NCBI GenBank assembly: GCA_965116965.1
Contig: OZ220743.1
Location: 434,001-498,000 of the forward strand
From: Aldehydirespirator sp965116965
GTDB lineage: Bacteria > Actinomycetota > Acidimicrobiia > Acidimicrobiales > Aldehydirespiratoraceae
DNA length: 64,000 nucleotides
Direction of reading: 5' to 3'
Each line of letters opens with the position of its first letter. The first letter of the stretch is position 1. The notes beneath the pieces were generated by a model. That model searched no databases and had not been told where the DNA came from. It saw only the letters and a list, made by a program, of their open reading frames with translations. Both the position numbers and the translations under genes were made by a program. Positions 1 through 8,023 of this stretch are shown piece after piece.

Positions 1-1
1 C

Positions 2-76
2 CTTCGCACGCCGCCCGACGCCAAGCGCACCGCTCGCTGGTGGATAGACGAGTACGGCTGCGAGCTCCAGTACTGA
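2..76 (+). CDS. C-terminal end of a gene cut by the left window edge
   Basis: An open frame enters from the left edge and ends at a TGA, giving a tail of about 24 residues that ends WWIDEYGCELQY. Its codon use resembles the real genes of the window. Too little is present to name a family. It lies about 130 bp before the next gene, with an AT-rich direct repeat in between. Confidence 0.4.
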   Translation, partial: LRTPPDAKRTARWWIDEYGCELQY

Positions 77-131
77 GCGAGAGCAGGGGAGGCAACGCCG
101 CCAGTGAGCGGGTCTGGGCGATTCTCACTGC

Positions 132-155
132 TGGTATATTTTCTGGTATATTTTC
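132..155. repeat. 12-bp tandem direct repeat upstream of the XRE/ImmA operon
   Basis: The unit TGGTATATTTTC occurs twice head to tail in an otherwise GC-rich region, 52 bp before the GTG at 208. It contains TATATT, a plausible -10-like element. Its position suggests promoter or operator DNA for the operon that follows; that role is inferred. Confidence 0.5.
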
Positions 156-207
156 TGACGAAATCCAGTGCGGATCGTAAGTCGGTCGCTGCGGCGGAGG
201 TAAACGA

Positions 208-834
208 GTGGAATCCGAGCGCCTACAGACTCTCCGACGCAAGGCTCGAGTCCTTGAAGAACTGGGCGAGAAGGTATTGGACGCTCTCGCTGACGCAGTC
301 GACGCAGCCAGAAACGACCTCCGTACGTACTGGACGACTTTGCCAGGCATCGCCGCGCAGTCGTCGCCTCGCGGGATGGCGAACTGGATCCACGACCGGG
401 TCTGGTCCCACGCATGCCGCCTGTTGGATTCGATCGATGATGCTGTCTGCTACGAGAAGGGACCCTTCAGGGAGATCATCGTGCGGGATCGGTACCGCAT
501 GCGCCTGAAGCGACATCGGCCGCTGGCTGCCGTCGCCACATATCCAACGCAGGGCGCGCTCGACTTCATGGAGCAGCCCGACGGCCAGCTCGTGCTGGCG
601 GGGATGGAGCAGCTCCGTTTGATCTGCGGCTACGTGTGGGAGGACTCTGGTGAGGTGGGACCAGCGGTGCTGTCCATGAGGCACGGCATCAAGAACGTCC
701 TGTGGGTTCACGAACTGTCGAGCACGGAGGGGTCGGCGACGCCGCTGCCGGGCCGAGAAGGACCAACTCCGTCTGTCGTGCGGTCCCGACTCGACGACAT
801 GGTTGAAGAGGCGCAACGCATCCGCCGATCATGA
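208..834 (+). CDS. Hypothetical protein paired with an XRE/ImmA regulator
   Basis: This encodes 208 residues, probably cytoplasmic, with no signal peptide or membrane segment. The N-terminal 40 residues are charged and helical-looking; I recognise no catalytic motif. The GTG start is chosen because a clear GGAGG lies 8-12 bp upstream. The stop overlaps the ATG of the following XRE/ImmA gene (ATGA), so the two are translationally coupled and probably act together. In such pairs the ImmA/IrrE-like protein often controls its neighbour as antitoxin or protease-repressor, so this could be a toxin or stress effector. That is inference from context only. Confidence 0.6.
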   Translation: MESERLQTLRRKARVLEELGEKVLDALADAVDAARNDLRTYWTTLPGIAAQSSPRGMANWIHDRVWSHACRLLDSIDDAVCYEKGPFREIIVRDRYRMRLKRHRPLAAVATYPTQGALDFMEQPDGQLVLAGMEQLRLICGYVWEDSGEVGPAVLSMRHGIKNVLWVHELSSTEGSATPLPGREGPTPSVVRSRLDDMVEEAQRIRRS

Positions 835-1880
835 GCCTTGGCGAGGCCCTGGTCACGCTTCGGCGGGCTCGGGGGATGACACAGGAGGCGTTGGCGGAAT
901 CGGCTTCGGTTACCCAGGCGGCGCTGTCCCGTTATGAGAATGATCTCCGAGACCCCAGTCAACAGATCCTCGGATCGCTGGCAGCGGCGCTCGGGGTGAC
1001 ACCGGAGTTCTTGCGGATGGCCGATCGGGCTTGGGGGGCATTCATGGTGGATGCTCACATGCGACGCCGTCGTACGGCCAGGCCGACCGTCTGGCGCCGG
1101 CTTGAGGCGCGCCTGAACGTGTACAGGATGCACATCAGCCTGTTAATGAGGGAAGTGGAGATAGAGCCGGTACTGGCGTTGCCGCTGTTCGATCCGCTGG
1201 AGTATCCGCCCGAGGATGCAGCTCGACTCGTTCGGATGCAGTGGCGGATGCCGTCGGGGCCCGTGCGCGATCTGATCGGCTGGCTGGAATCGGCCGGGTG
1301 CGTGTTGGTTGTCGAGGACTTCGGTTCGATGACCGGAGGAGGGAGGGTGGACGGGTTGTCACAATGGGTAGCCGACCCGCCTGTGATGTTGGTGAACAGC
1401 CGTGCGCCGACGGATCGCCTGCGGCTCACGTTGGCACATGAACTCGGCCATATCTGCCTGCATAGCAACGAACTGGGTGGTGACCCTGAGGAAGAGGCGA
1501 ACACCTTCGCGGCTGAATTCCTCATGCCGGCGGATGAGATTCGTCCCGAATTGCGCAACCTCAACCTGCGCAAGCTCCATGACCTCAAGCGGTACTGGGG
1601 TGTGTCAATGCAGGCACTTATCGAGCGTGCCCACCGGCTCGGGACGCTCTCAGCTCGACAGCGCACCGGCTTCTACAAGACCTTCAGTGCCCGCGGTTGG
1701 CGTACGAACGAACCGTTGAGCGAGCAGCTGCCCCCAGAGCGCCCGCAACTAGTTGAACGTGTCGGCCAGATTCTCGTGGATCGAGGTCTCAGCGCGGAAG
1801 AGACGGGCGCCATAGCTGGTGCAATACCAGGCCGCGATTATCCGTTCTTTCTGCCAAGACCCCGGCTCGCCGCTGTCTGA
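831..1880 (+). CDS. XRE-family HTH regulator with ImmA/IrrE (M78) metallopeptidase domain
   Basis: This is a 349-residue two-domain protein. Residues 1-65 form an XRE helix-turn-helix (GMTQEALAESASVTQAALSRYE). Residues about 125-260 are the ImmA/IrrE peptidase, with the zinc motif HELGH at 203-207 and a downstream EEEANTFAAEF at about 220-230 supplying the third metal ligand. Family members bind DNA and cleave repressors in phage, ICE or toxin-antitoxin regulation. The gene overlaps the preceding ORF by ATGA. All motif residues are present, so the protease should be active. The C-terminal 80 residues have no recognised fold. Confidence 0.85.
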   Translation: MSLGEALVTLRRARGMTQEALAESASVTQAALSRYENDLRDPSQQILGSLAAALGVTPEFLRMADRAWGAFMVDAHMRRRRTARPTVWRRLEARLNVYRMHISLLMREVEIEPVLALPLFDPLEYPPEDAARLVRMQWRMPSGPVRDLIGWLESAGCVLVVEDFGSMTGGGRVDGLSQWVADPPVMLVNSRAPTDRLRLTLAHELGHICLHSNELGGDPEEEANTFAAEFLMPADEIRPELRNLNLRKLHDLKRYWGVSMQALIERAHRLGTLSARQRTGFYKTFSARGWRTNEPLSEQLPPERPQLVERVGQILVDRGLSAEETGAIAGAIPGRDYPFFLPRPRLAAV

Positions 1881-1936
1881 GTCTGCGACGAGGGCCAGTG
1901 GCACCGCTGGCTTGCTCTAGGGATAGCGTCACGGCT

Positions 1937-2392
1937 GTGAATGACGTGAGCTACGAGCCGAGTCCTTGGCAGCCGATCGCCGACCATGTGGACCGCTATC
2001 TGGCCACTGACGGCGGCGACGGCTTCGAGTGGGAGGGCGCCCAGTGCGTGATCCTCACCACCGTGGGACGTAAGACCGGCAGCCTGCGCCGCTCCCCGCT
2101 CATCCGCATCCGTGACGGCGATCGCTACCTCCTGGTGGCCTCGATGGGGGGAGCGCCACGGCATCCGAACTGGTACTTGAACCTGGTCGACAACCCCGAG
2201 GTGACCATCCAGGACCGGGGCGAGTTGCACCGCTTGAGGGCACGAACGGCCACACCGGAGGAGAAGGCTGAGTTCTGGCCTCTCGCGGTGAGCCAGTGGC
2301 CCGACTACGACGACTACCAGGCCCGCACCGACCGCGACCTCCCTCTCGTCATCTGCGAACAGCGCCCCGGAACGCACGGGTCCCTTTCTTGA
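1937..2392 (+). CDS. Ddn-like F420H2-dependent nitroreductase-family oxidoreductase
   Basis: This encodes about 151 residues of the small split-barrel deazaflavin-dependent family (mycobacterial Ddn-like, F420H2_quin_red). Typical features are the TTVGRKTGSLRRSPL segment, the ASMGGAPRHPNWYLNL segment and the later VTIQDRGE strand. The family reduces quinones or other electrophiles with reduced F420. The reading frame is open upstream, but the GTG at 1937 gives a protein starting VNDVSYEPSPWQPI, which matches the usual family start better than the extended frame. The gene stands alone between the XRE/ImmA operon and the convergent LysR gene. It implies that the host makes F420, as many actinobacteria do. 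Confidence 0.85.
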   Translation: MNDVSYEPSPWQPIADHVDRYLATDGGDGFEWEGAQCVILTTVGRKTGSLRRSPLIRIRDGDRYLLVASMGGAPRHPNWYLNLVDNPEVTIQDRGELHRLRARTATPEEKAEFWPLAVSQWPDYDDYQARTDRDLPLVICEQRPGTHGSLS

Positions 2393-2517
2393 CCTCAACA
2401 GCGGCGGGTGCCGCCGAACGCACCTGAGATGGGACCCTGACTTGAGTCGCTCGTGAGCGTTTACCGACTGCTGGAATCGGCTGTTGTAGCCGCGTGCGTG
2501 ACTCCCGGCAACTGCCT

Positions 2518-3414
2518 TCAGCCGGCTGCGGCAGGCGCGTAGAGCTCGGATACCACGTCCAGGGCTTGGGCCACCAGGGGCAGCGGCTCCCCGGTGCGGG
2601 TGAGCAGCAGCAGCGGCACCGAGGCCCATTCCTCGAGCAGTCCCACATAGCTCAGGCCGGGCGGCTGGAACGTGCGGACGCTGGCCGGCACGATGGCCAC
2701 TCCCTCGCCGGCGGCCACGAAGCCGAGAATCGTGGCGTACTCGGTCGCCTCGATGATCGGGTCGTAGGTCACGCCCTCCGCGCCCAGCATCCCGGCCAGC
2801 ACCGCGTGAAGGCTGGGCGAGACTCGCCGGTCGAATCCGATGATCGCCTCCCCGTCGAGGTCGCGCAGGTTGGCCTCCGGTGCCGCAGCCAGCCGGTGGG
2901 ACGCGCCCGCTGCCACCAGCATCCGCTCCTGCATCACCAGGGTCGCCTCCACCCGCTCGGGATCGGCCGCGGCCCGGGCGATGCCCAGATCGATGCGACC
3001 GGCTCGGAGGGCCTTCACCTGCTCGTCGGAGCTCATGGTGTGCAGCTCGTAGTTCACCCGGGGCCGGCGGCGCCGGTACTCGCTGAGGGCTCTGGGCATC
3101 ACCTCGTAGGCGGCCGAGTCCACGAATCCCACCCGCAGGGTGCCGGCCTGCCCGTGGCGCCGCTGGTCCATGAGGCGGTCGACGCTGTCGGCTTCGGCCA
3201 GCAGTCGCACTGCCTCCGGGTACAGGAAGGCGCCGGCGTCGGTGAGGCTCACCCTGCGGGTGCTGCGGTCGAACAGTGCAGTGTCGAGCTCCCGCTCGAG
3301 CAGACGGATTTGCTGGCTCAGCGGCGGCTGGGACATGTGCAGCCGCTGAGCCGCTCTCCCGAAGTGCAACTCCTCGGCCACGGCCACGAAGTAGCGCAGC
3401 CGCTGCAGATTCAT
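2518..3414 (-). CDS. LysR-family transcriptional regulator
   Basis: This is a 298-residue LysR regulator. Residues 1-60 carry the winged HTH (MNLQRLRYFVAVAEELHFGRAAQRLHMSQPPLSQQI) and residues 90-295 the periplasmic-binding-like effector domain. The ATG at 3414 is preferred over an upstream in-frame start because LysR proteins normally begin a few residues before the LRYF helix. It is divergent from soxB with 86 bp between the starts, the classic arrangement for a LysR protein controlling the neighbouring catabolic operon. A T-N11-A dyad lies in that gap. The likely inducer is a methylated amine or amino acid handled by the operon (inference). Confidence 0.9.
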   Translation of the reverse strand: MNLQRLRYFVAVAEELHFGRAAQRLHMSQPPLSQQIRLLERELDTALFDRSTRRVSLTDAGAFLYPEAVRLLAEADSVDRLMDQRRHGQAGTLRVGFVDSAAYEVMPRALSEYRRRRPRVNYELHTMSSDEQVKALRAGRIDLGIARAAADPERVEATLVMQERMLVAAGASHRLAAAPEANLRDLDGEAIIGFDRRVSPSLHAVLAGMLGAEGVTYDPIIEATEYATILGFVAAGEGVAIVPASVRTFQPPGLSYVGLLEEWASVPLLLLTRTGEPLPLVAQALDVVSELYAPAAAG

Positions 3415-3440
3415 TCCACAATCATATTCGAAGCCACTTA

Positions 3441-3457
3441 ATCGATCCATTATTGAT
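3441..3457. promoter_or_regulatory. Candidate LysR box
   Basis: ATC-N11-GAT, an inverted repeat of the LysR T-N11-A type, sits in the divergent LysR/soxB gap, 27 bp upstream of the LysR start and 44 bp upstream of the soxB start. The surrounding stretch is AT-richer than the genes. A regulator site for both directions is inferred. Confidence 0.5.
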
Positions 3458-3500
3458 ACTCTGAATCGCTGAGGAACCCTGCGGCAGCGCCTACGATGCC

Positions 3501-4817
3501 GTGGCGATGACCGGAATCGGGCGCCGGCTCCGGCGCCGTCCGCCCAAGTACTCCGCAGCCGCCCTGGTGTGGCGGGGCATGCGTGGCGACCAGTGGCCCC
3601 GCGTCTGGCGCGACACCGAGCTCAAGTCCTCGTACGACGCCGTCGTGATCGGCGGGGGCGTGCACGGCCTGGCCACCGGCTACTACCTGGCCCGCAACCA
3701 CGGCATCCGCAACGTGGCCGTGGTGGACAAGGCCTATCTGGGCAGTGGCGCCTCGGGCCGCAACACCGCCATCGTGCGGGCCAACTACCTGACCCCCGAG
3801 GGTGTGGCCTTCTATGACCGGTCGCTGCAGCTCTACAACTCCATGGCGCTCGACCTGAACATCAATGTGATGATGAGCGAGCGCGGCCACCTCACCCTGG
3901 CCCACAACGACAGCTCGCTTCGCACCATGAACTGGCGGGCCGAGGTCAACAAGCTCCAGGGCGTCAACTCCTCCGTGATCGGCCCCGACGAGATCAAGAA
4001 GATCGCTCCCAGCCTCGACACGTCCTCCCATCCCCGCTACCCGATCCTGGGCGCCCTCTACCACCCGCCCGGCGGGATCGTCCGCCACGACGCGGTGGTG
4101 TGGGGCTACGCCCGGGCCGCCGACCACATGGGTGTCGAGATGCATCAGAAGACCGAGGTCCTCGACATCCTGTGCGAGGGCGGCGACGGGCCCGACGGCA
4201 AGGGCTCCGGCGGTAGGGTCGTCGGCGTACGCACCAACCGGGGCGACATCTCCACCCCGGTGGTGGTGAACTGCACCGCCGGCTGGGCCGGCCTCATCTC
4301 GGCCATGGCCGGCGTGCGCCTGCCCATCACCACCCACCCGCTCCAGGCCGCGGTGACCGAGCCGGTCAAGGTCTTCCTGCCCACCGTGGTGGTGTCGGGT
4401 TCGCTGCACGTCTACATCAGCCAGACCGACCGGGGCGAGCTCGTCTTCGGCGCCGCCGTCGATGCGGTGGCCACCTACTCGATCCGGGGCTCGCTGGAGT
4501 TCACCGAGGAGCTGGCCGGCCACGTGCTCGAACTCATGCCGAGCGTCTCCCGAATGAGGCTGCTGCGCCAGTGGTCCGGCCTGTGTGACATGACCCCCGA
4601 CTACTCGCCGGTGATGGGGTTCACCCCGGTGGACGGCTTCCTGGTGGATGTCGGTTGGGGCACCTACGGCTTCAAGGCCGCGCCGGTCTCCGGTGAGCAG
4701 ATGGCCGAGGCCGTCGCCACCGGCCGGACCCCGAAACTGATCGCACCCTTCGCCCTCAGCCGCTTCGACACCGGCGAGCTGGTCGGTGAGAAGGGCGCCG
4801 CGGCGGTGGGTCACTGA
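3501..4817 (+). CDS. soxB: Sarcosine oxidase / N-methylglutamate dehydrogenase beta-type subunit (SoxB/MgdA)
   Basis: A 438-residue FAD-binding DAO-fold subunit. The Rossmann motif GGGVHG is at residues 51-56. RHDAVVWGYAR, with His196, corresponds to the segment in which heterotetrameric sarcosine oxidase beta binds FMN covalently. It is the site of substrate N-demethylation in the alpha-beta-gamma-delta complex. The GTG start at 3501 is used; ATG 3507 is an alternative. The gene leads the operon soxB-soxD-soxA-soxG, whose order equals mgdABCD of N-methylglutamate dehydrogenase. With gmaS- and mgsABC-like genes 17-22 kb away, N-methylglutamate is as likely a substrate as sarcosine. Its stop overlaps the ATG of a 15-codon mini-ORF (TGATG). 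Confidence 0.92.
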   Translation: MAMTGIGRRLRRRPPKYSAAALVWRGMRGDQWPRVWRDTELKSSYDAVVIGGGVHGLATGYYLARNHGIRNVAVVDKAYLGSGASGRNTAIVRANYLTPEGVAFYDRSLQLYNSMALDLNINVMMSERGHLTLAHNDSSLRTMNWRAEVNKLQGVNSSVIGPDEIKKIAPSLDTSSHPRYPILGALYHPPGGIVRHDAVVWGYARAADHMGVEMHQKTEVLDILCEGGDGPDGKGSGGRVVGVRTNRGDISTPVVVNCTAGWAGLISAMAGVRLPITTHPLQAAVTEPVKVFLPTVVVSGSLHVYISQTDRGELVFGAAVDAVATYSIRGSLEFTEELAGHVLELMPSVSRMRLLRQWSGLCDMTPDYSPVMGFTPVDGFLVDVGWGTYGFKAAPVSGEQMAEAVATGRTPKLIAPFALSRFDTGELVGEKGAAAVGH

Positions 4818-4864
4818 TGGGCGCCTCAACCTTCCGCCCTCCCGCGCCGGCGGTGGGTCGCTGA
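4817..4864 (+). CDS. 15-codon relay mini-ORF between soxB and soxD
   Basis: The frame ATG...TGA encodes MGASTFRPPAPAVGR. Its ATG overlaps the soxB stop (TGATG at 4815-4819) and its TGA overlaps the soxD ATG in the same way (4862-4866). The last codons (GCG GTG GGT CGC TGA) copy the last codons of soxB (GCG GTG GGT CAC TGA): a 19-bp repeat with one mismatch and a 47-bp period. It looks like a duplicated gene junction that keeps stop/start coupling. Translation is inferred, not shown. Confidence 0.5.
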   Translation: MGASTFRPPAPAVGR

Positions 4865-5136
4865 TGCTGCTCGTTCCCTGTCCCCACTGCGGGCCGCGCA
4901 ATTCTGCGGACCTGCGGTACGGAGGCGAGTCCCACCCCCGCCCCGACCCCGCCACTGCGACCCCCCAGCAGTGGCGGGGCTATCTCTACCTGCGCGACAA
5001 CCCGGCCGGCTGGCTGCGGGAGAACTGGTACTGCCGGTCCGGCTGCCGGCGGTGGTTCACCGTCGAGCGCAACACGGCCACCAACGAGTTCCGCCAGCCC
5101 CCGATGCCCGGCGACAAGCGAGGCGGCAAGGCATGA
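4864..5136 (+). CDS. soxD: Sarcosine oxidase / N-methylglutamate dehydrogenase delta-type subunit (SoxD/MgdB)
   Basis: A 90-residue zinc subunit of the SoxD family. Cys6 and Cys9 (CPHCG) lie at the N terminus and Cys57 and Cys61 (WYCRSGCRRWF) near residue 60. In characterised SoxD the third ligand is usually a histidine, so Cys57 in that place is a variation. The subunit is structural and caps the alpha subunit in the heterotetramer. ATG 4864 is chosen because it sits in a TGATG overlap and gives the normal family length; longer in-frame starts lie inside soxB. It is followed by a second mini-ORF before soxA. Confidence 0.92.
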   Translation: MLLVPCPHCGPRNSADLRYGGESHPRPDPATATPQQWRGYLYLRDNPAGWLRENWYCRSGCRRWFTVERNTATNEFRQPPMPGDKRGGKA

Positions 5137-5174
5137 CCATGAGCCGCCTTGCACGAACGGAGGCCCCGGCATGA
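5133..5174 (+). CDS. 13-codon relay mini-ORF between soxD and soxA
   Basis: The frame encodes MTMSRLARTEAPA. Its ATG overlaps the soxD stop (ATGA at 5133-5136) and its stop overlaps the soxA start (ATGA at 5171-5174). A perfect 19-bp direct repeat (5131-5149 and 5169-5187, period 38) makes its first six residues identical to those of soxA, so it is a duplicated start region. The insert carries a strong GGAGG at 5159-5163, ideally spaced for soxA. It may be a translated coupling leader or simply a source of the soxA ribosome site. Confidence 0.5.
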   Translation: MTMSRLARTEAPA

Positions 5175-8023
5175 CCATGAGCCGCCTGGGCCCGCAGCCC
5201 ACCGAGGTCATGGACCGCGCGGCCCGATTGAGCTTCCGCTGGAATGGCAAGCGCTTCCACGGCTTCGAGGGCGACACCATCGCCTCGGCGCTGGCCGCCG
5301 AGGGAGAGCACGTGTTCTCCCGCTCGATGAAGTACCACCGGCCCCGCGGCATCCTCACCGCCGACTACTGGGACCCCAACCTGATGGTGCAGGTCGGCGA
5401 CGATCCGAACGTACGGGCCGGGCACCGCCTGCTCGAGGCGGGCATGGACGTGCGGCCCCAAAACGTGTGGCCGTCGCTGCACCGCGACATCAAGGCGGCC
5501 AACGGCCTGGTGGGGCGCTTCCTGACGGCCGGCTTCTACTACAAGACGTTCATGCGCCCGGCGTGGCTGTGGCCCACCTACGAACGGGTGCTGTCCACGT
5601 TCGCGCCGGGGGGCAAGATCGACCTCGACACCCCCCACCGCTACCACGACAAGCGGTACATGCACCCCGCCGTGGTGGTGGCCGGGGCCGGACCGGCCGG
5701 CATCGAGGCCGCCCTTGCCGCGGCTGCGTCCGGTGCTGGCCGGGTGCTGCTGGTCGAGCACGAGCACGCGGTGGGCGGTCATCTCCGCTACAGCAGCCGC
5801 GACTCGGATCAGGCCGCGCTGGCCGAGCTCCGGGCCGCGCTCGACGCCTCTAATGTCGAGGTTCTCACCGACTCCACCGTCACCGGCCGGTACGAGGACA
5901 ACTGGCTCGGCATCGTGCAGCGGAGCCACCCGATCGCGGTCGAGCGGCTCATCAAGGCCCGGGCCAAGGTGCTCGTGGTCGCCCCCGGCCTAATCGAGCG
6001 GCCCTACGTGTTCTCGGGCAACGACCGGCCCGGCGTGGTCACCTCGGGCGCAGCCCGTCGCCTGGTCAACCTGTGGGGGGTCAAGCCCGGTGAGCGGGCG
6101 GTGGTGTTCACGGCCAACCCCGACGGCGACGCCACCGTCGCCGACCTCGAACGGGTCGACGTGGAGATCGCCGCGGTGATCGACGGCCGCGAGGGCCAGC
6201 GCGTCAGCTCGGCCCAGGGTTCGCCGAAGGCGGTGGAGACCGTGATGGCGGGCGGGACCCGCATCGATGCCGACCTGCTGGTGGTGGCCGCGGGCTGGAC
6301 CGCTCCCACTTCGCTGCTCAACATGGCCGGCGACCGGCCGGTCTACGATCCGGCCGCGGCCCGCTTCTTCGGTTCGGATCCGCCCGGCAACGTTCTCGCC
6401 ACCGGTGGGCTGGCCGGCGACGGCAGCCTCGACGAGTTGCGGGACCACGGCGCGGCCACTGGACGCCTGGCTGCACAGCGGGCTGCTGCGGTGGCCCACC
6501 GCCTCCAGGCCTTGACCGCCCGGGCCCGACCGGTCGAGGGCGACGAACCGGCATGGGCCGCCGACGAGCGCTCTCCGCTGGGCCGCGACCCTCATCCCGA
6601 GCTGTACCGCTCGGACACCCACGGCATGGTCGACTTCTCCGAGGACGTCGGATCCAAGGACCTGGTCGCCGCGGCCCGGGAGGGCTACGACTCCGTGGAG
6701 CTGGCCAAGCGCTACACCACCGCCACCATGGGACCCTCGCAGGGCAAGCTCGAGACGGTCAACACCGTGGCCGCCATCGCCGAGGCTCGGGGCGAGACCA
6801 TCGCCCAGGTGGGCACCACGGTGTGGCGCCCGCCCTACGCGCCGCTCACCCTGGGCGCGCTGGCCGGGCGGGTGTTCGAGCCGGTGAGGGTGTCGTCGAT
6901 CCATCCGTGGCACGAGGCCAACGGCGTGAGCACGATCATCGCCGGCCAGTGGATCCGCCCCGACCACTACGGCGACCCGGCCACGGAGGTGCGCAACGTG
7001 CGCACCAACGTCGGGCTGATCGACGTCACCCCGCTGGGCAAGCTCGACCTGCGCGGCCCCGACGTCCCGAAGCTGCTCAACCTGCTCTACACCAACAAGT
7101 GGTCGAAGCTGCCGATCGGCAAGGTGCGCTACGGGATGATGTGCGCCGAGGACGGCGTGGTGCTCGACGACGGCGTCACCGGCCGCCTGGATTCCGAGCA
7201 CTACCTGATGACCACCACCAGCTCGGGCGCGGGCGGCGTCTGGGAGTGGGTCGAGAACTGGCTCCAGACCGAGCGCCCCGACTGGAGGGTGCACGTCACC
7301 CCGGTGACCACCGCCTACGTCAGCATCAACGTGGCCGGCCCCAAGGCGCGTGAGCTGGTCGGCCGGGTGACCGAGGGCGTGGACCTGTCGCCCGAGGCCT
7401 TCGAATACATGGAGGTCCGGCTGGCCACCGTCGCCGGGGTTTCCGACTGCTTCATGTGGCGCATCGGCTTCACCGGCGAGCTGTCCTTCGAGATCCACGC
7501 CCCCTCGGGTCACGGTCTCCACGTCTGGGAGGCGCTCATGGACGCCGGTCGGGACCTCGGCGTCGGGCCCTTCGGACTCGAGGGTCAGCGCATCATGCGC
7601 CTGGAGAAGGGCCACTTCATCGTCGGCCAGGACACCGACGGGCTGACCCTGGGTCCGAGCACCGGCCTGAGCCCGCTAATCAAGCTCGACAAGGACGACT
7701 TCGCGGGAATGCCCGAGCTGGCCTGGGCCGCTGACCGTCACCTTCCCATGATCGTGGCCATACAGCCCGATGACCCCAATGTGGTGCCCGACGAGGCCGC
7801 CCAGATCGTGCGGGGCAACACCAACGAGATCCTGGGACGCATCACCTCGGCCCGGATGTCGCCCACCCTGGGACGGTCGATCTGCCTGGGCCAGGTGGAG
7901 CCCGATCTGGCCGCCGGTGGCACCAAGGTGACCGTGCTGTTGACCTCCGGGGAGCGCATCAGCGCCACCGTGATGGACCACCACGCCCATTTCGATCCAG
8001 CGGGGGAGCGTCTCCGTGGCTGA
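5171..8023 (+). CDS. soxA: Sarcosine oxidase / N-methylglutamate dehydrogenase alpha-type subunit (SoxA/MgdC)
   Basis: A 950-residue alpha subunit of normal length. Residues 18-65 form the ferredoxin-like N-terminal domain (FEGDTIASALAAEGEHVFSRSMKYHRPRG). A dinucleotide-binding domain follows, with GAGPAG at 172-177. The C-terminal third (from about 570) is an aminomethyltransferase (GcvT) fold, which binds tetrahydrofolate and captures the released methyl as 5,10-methylene-THF. The start is ATG 5171, with GGAGG seven bases upstream; ATG 5177 is possible. The end overlaps soxG by eight bases. No frame damage is visible. The cofactors and THF role are family knowledge; sarcosine versus N-methylglutamate is undecided. 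Confidence 0.93.
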   Translation: MTMSRLGPQPTEVMDRAARLSFRWNGKRFHGFEGDTIASALAAEGEHVFSRSMKYHRPRGILTADYWDPNLMVQVGDDPNVRAGHRLLEAGMDVRPQNVWPSLHRDIKAANGLVGRFLTAGFYYKTFMRPAWLWPTYERVLSTFAPGGKIDLDTPHRYHDKRYMHPAVVVAGAGPAGIEAALAAAASGAGRVLLVEHEHAVGGHLRYSSRDSDQAALAELRAALDASNVEVLTDSTVTGRYEDNWLGIVQRSHPIAVERLIKARAKVLVVAPGLIERPYVFSGNDRPGVVTSGAARRLVNLWGVKPGERAVVFTANPDGDATVADLERVDVEIAAVIDGREGQRVSSAQGSPKAVETVMAGGTRIDADLLVVAAGWTAPTSLLNMAGDRPVYDPAAARFFGSDPPGNVLATGGLAGDGSLDELRDHGAATGRLAAQRAAAVAHRLQALTARARPVEGDEPAWAADERSPLGRDPHPELYRSDTHGMVDFSEDVGSKDLVAAAREGYDSVELAKRYTTATMGPSQGKLETVNTVAAIAEARGETIAQVGTTVWRPPYAPLTLGALAGRVFEPVRVSSIHPWHEANGVSTIIAGQWIRPDHYGDPATEVRNVRTNVGLIDVTPLGKLDLRGPDVPKLLNLLYTNKWSKLPIGKVRYGMMCAEDGVVLDDGVTGRLDSEHYLMTTTSSGAGGVWEWVENWLQTERPDWRVHVTPVTTAYVSINVAGPKARELVGRVTEGVDLSPEAFEYMEVRLATVAGVSDCFMWRIGFTGELSFEIHAPSGHGLHVWEALMDAGRDLGVGPFGLEGQRIMRLEKGHFIVGQDTDGLTLGPSTGLSPLIKLDKDDFAGMPELAWAADRHLPMIVAIQPDDPNVVPDEAAQIVRGNTNEILGRITSARMSPTLGRSICLGQVEPDLAAGGTKVTVLLTSGERISATVMDHHAHFDPAGERLRG

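Noticed and set aside
1838..3421. 527-codon open frame on the minus strand
   Set aside because: It is the antisense/other-frame shadow of the LysR and Ddn-like genes: Arg/Gly/Ala-rich with no domain, while the LysR frame has a clear HTH.
3450..4955. 501-codon open frame on the minus strand over soxB
   Set aside because: High-GC shadow. Composition is Gly/His/Val-rich and no family is recognisable; soxB on the other strand is unambiguous.
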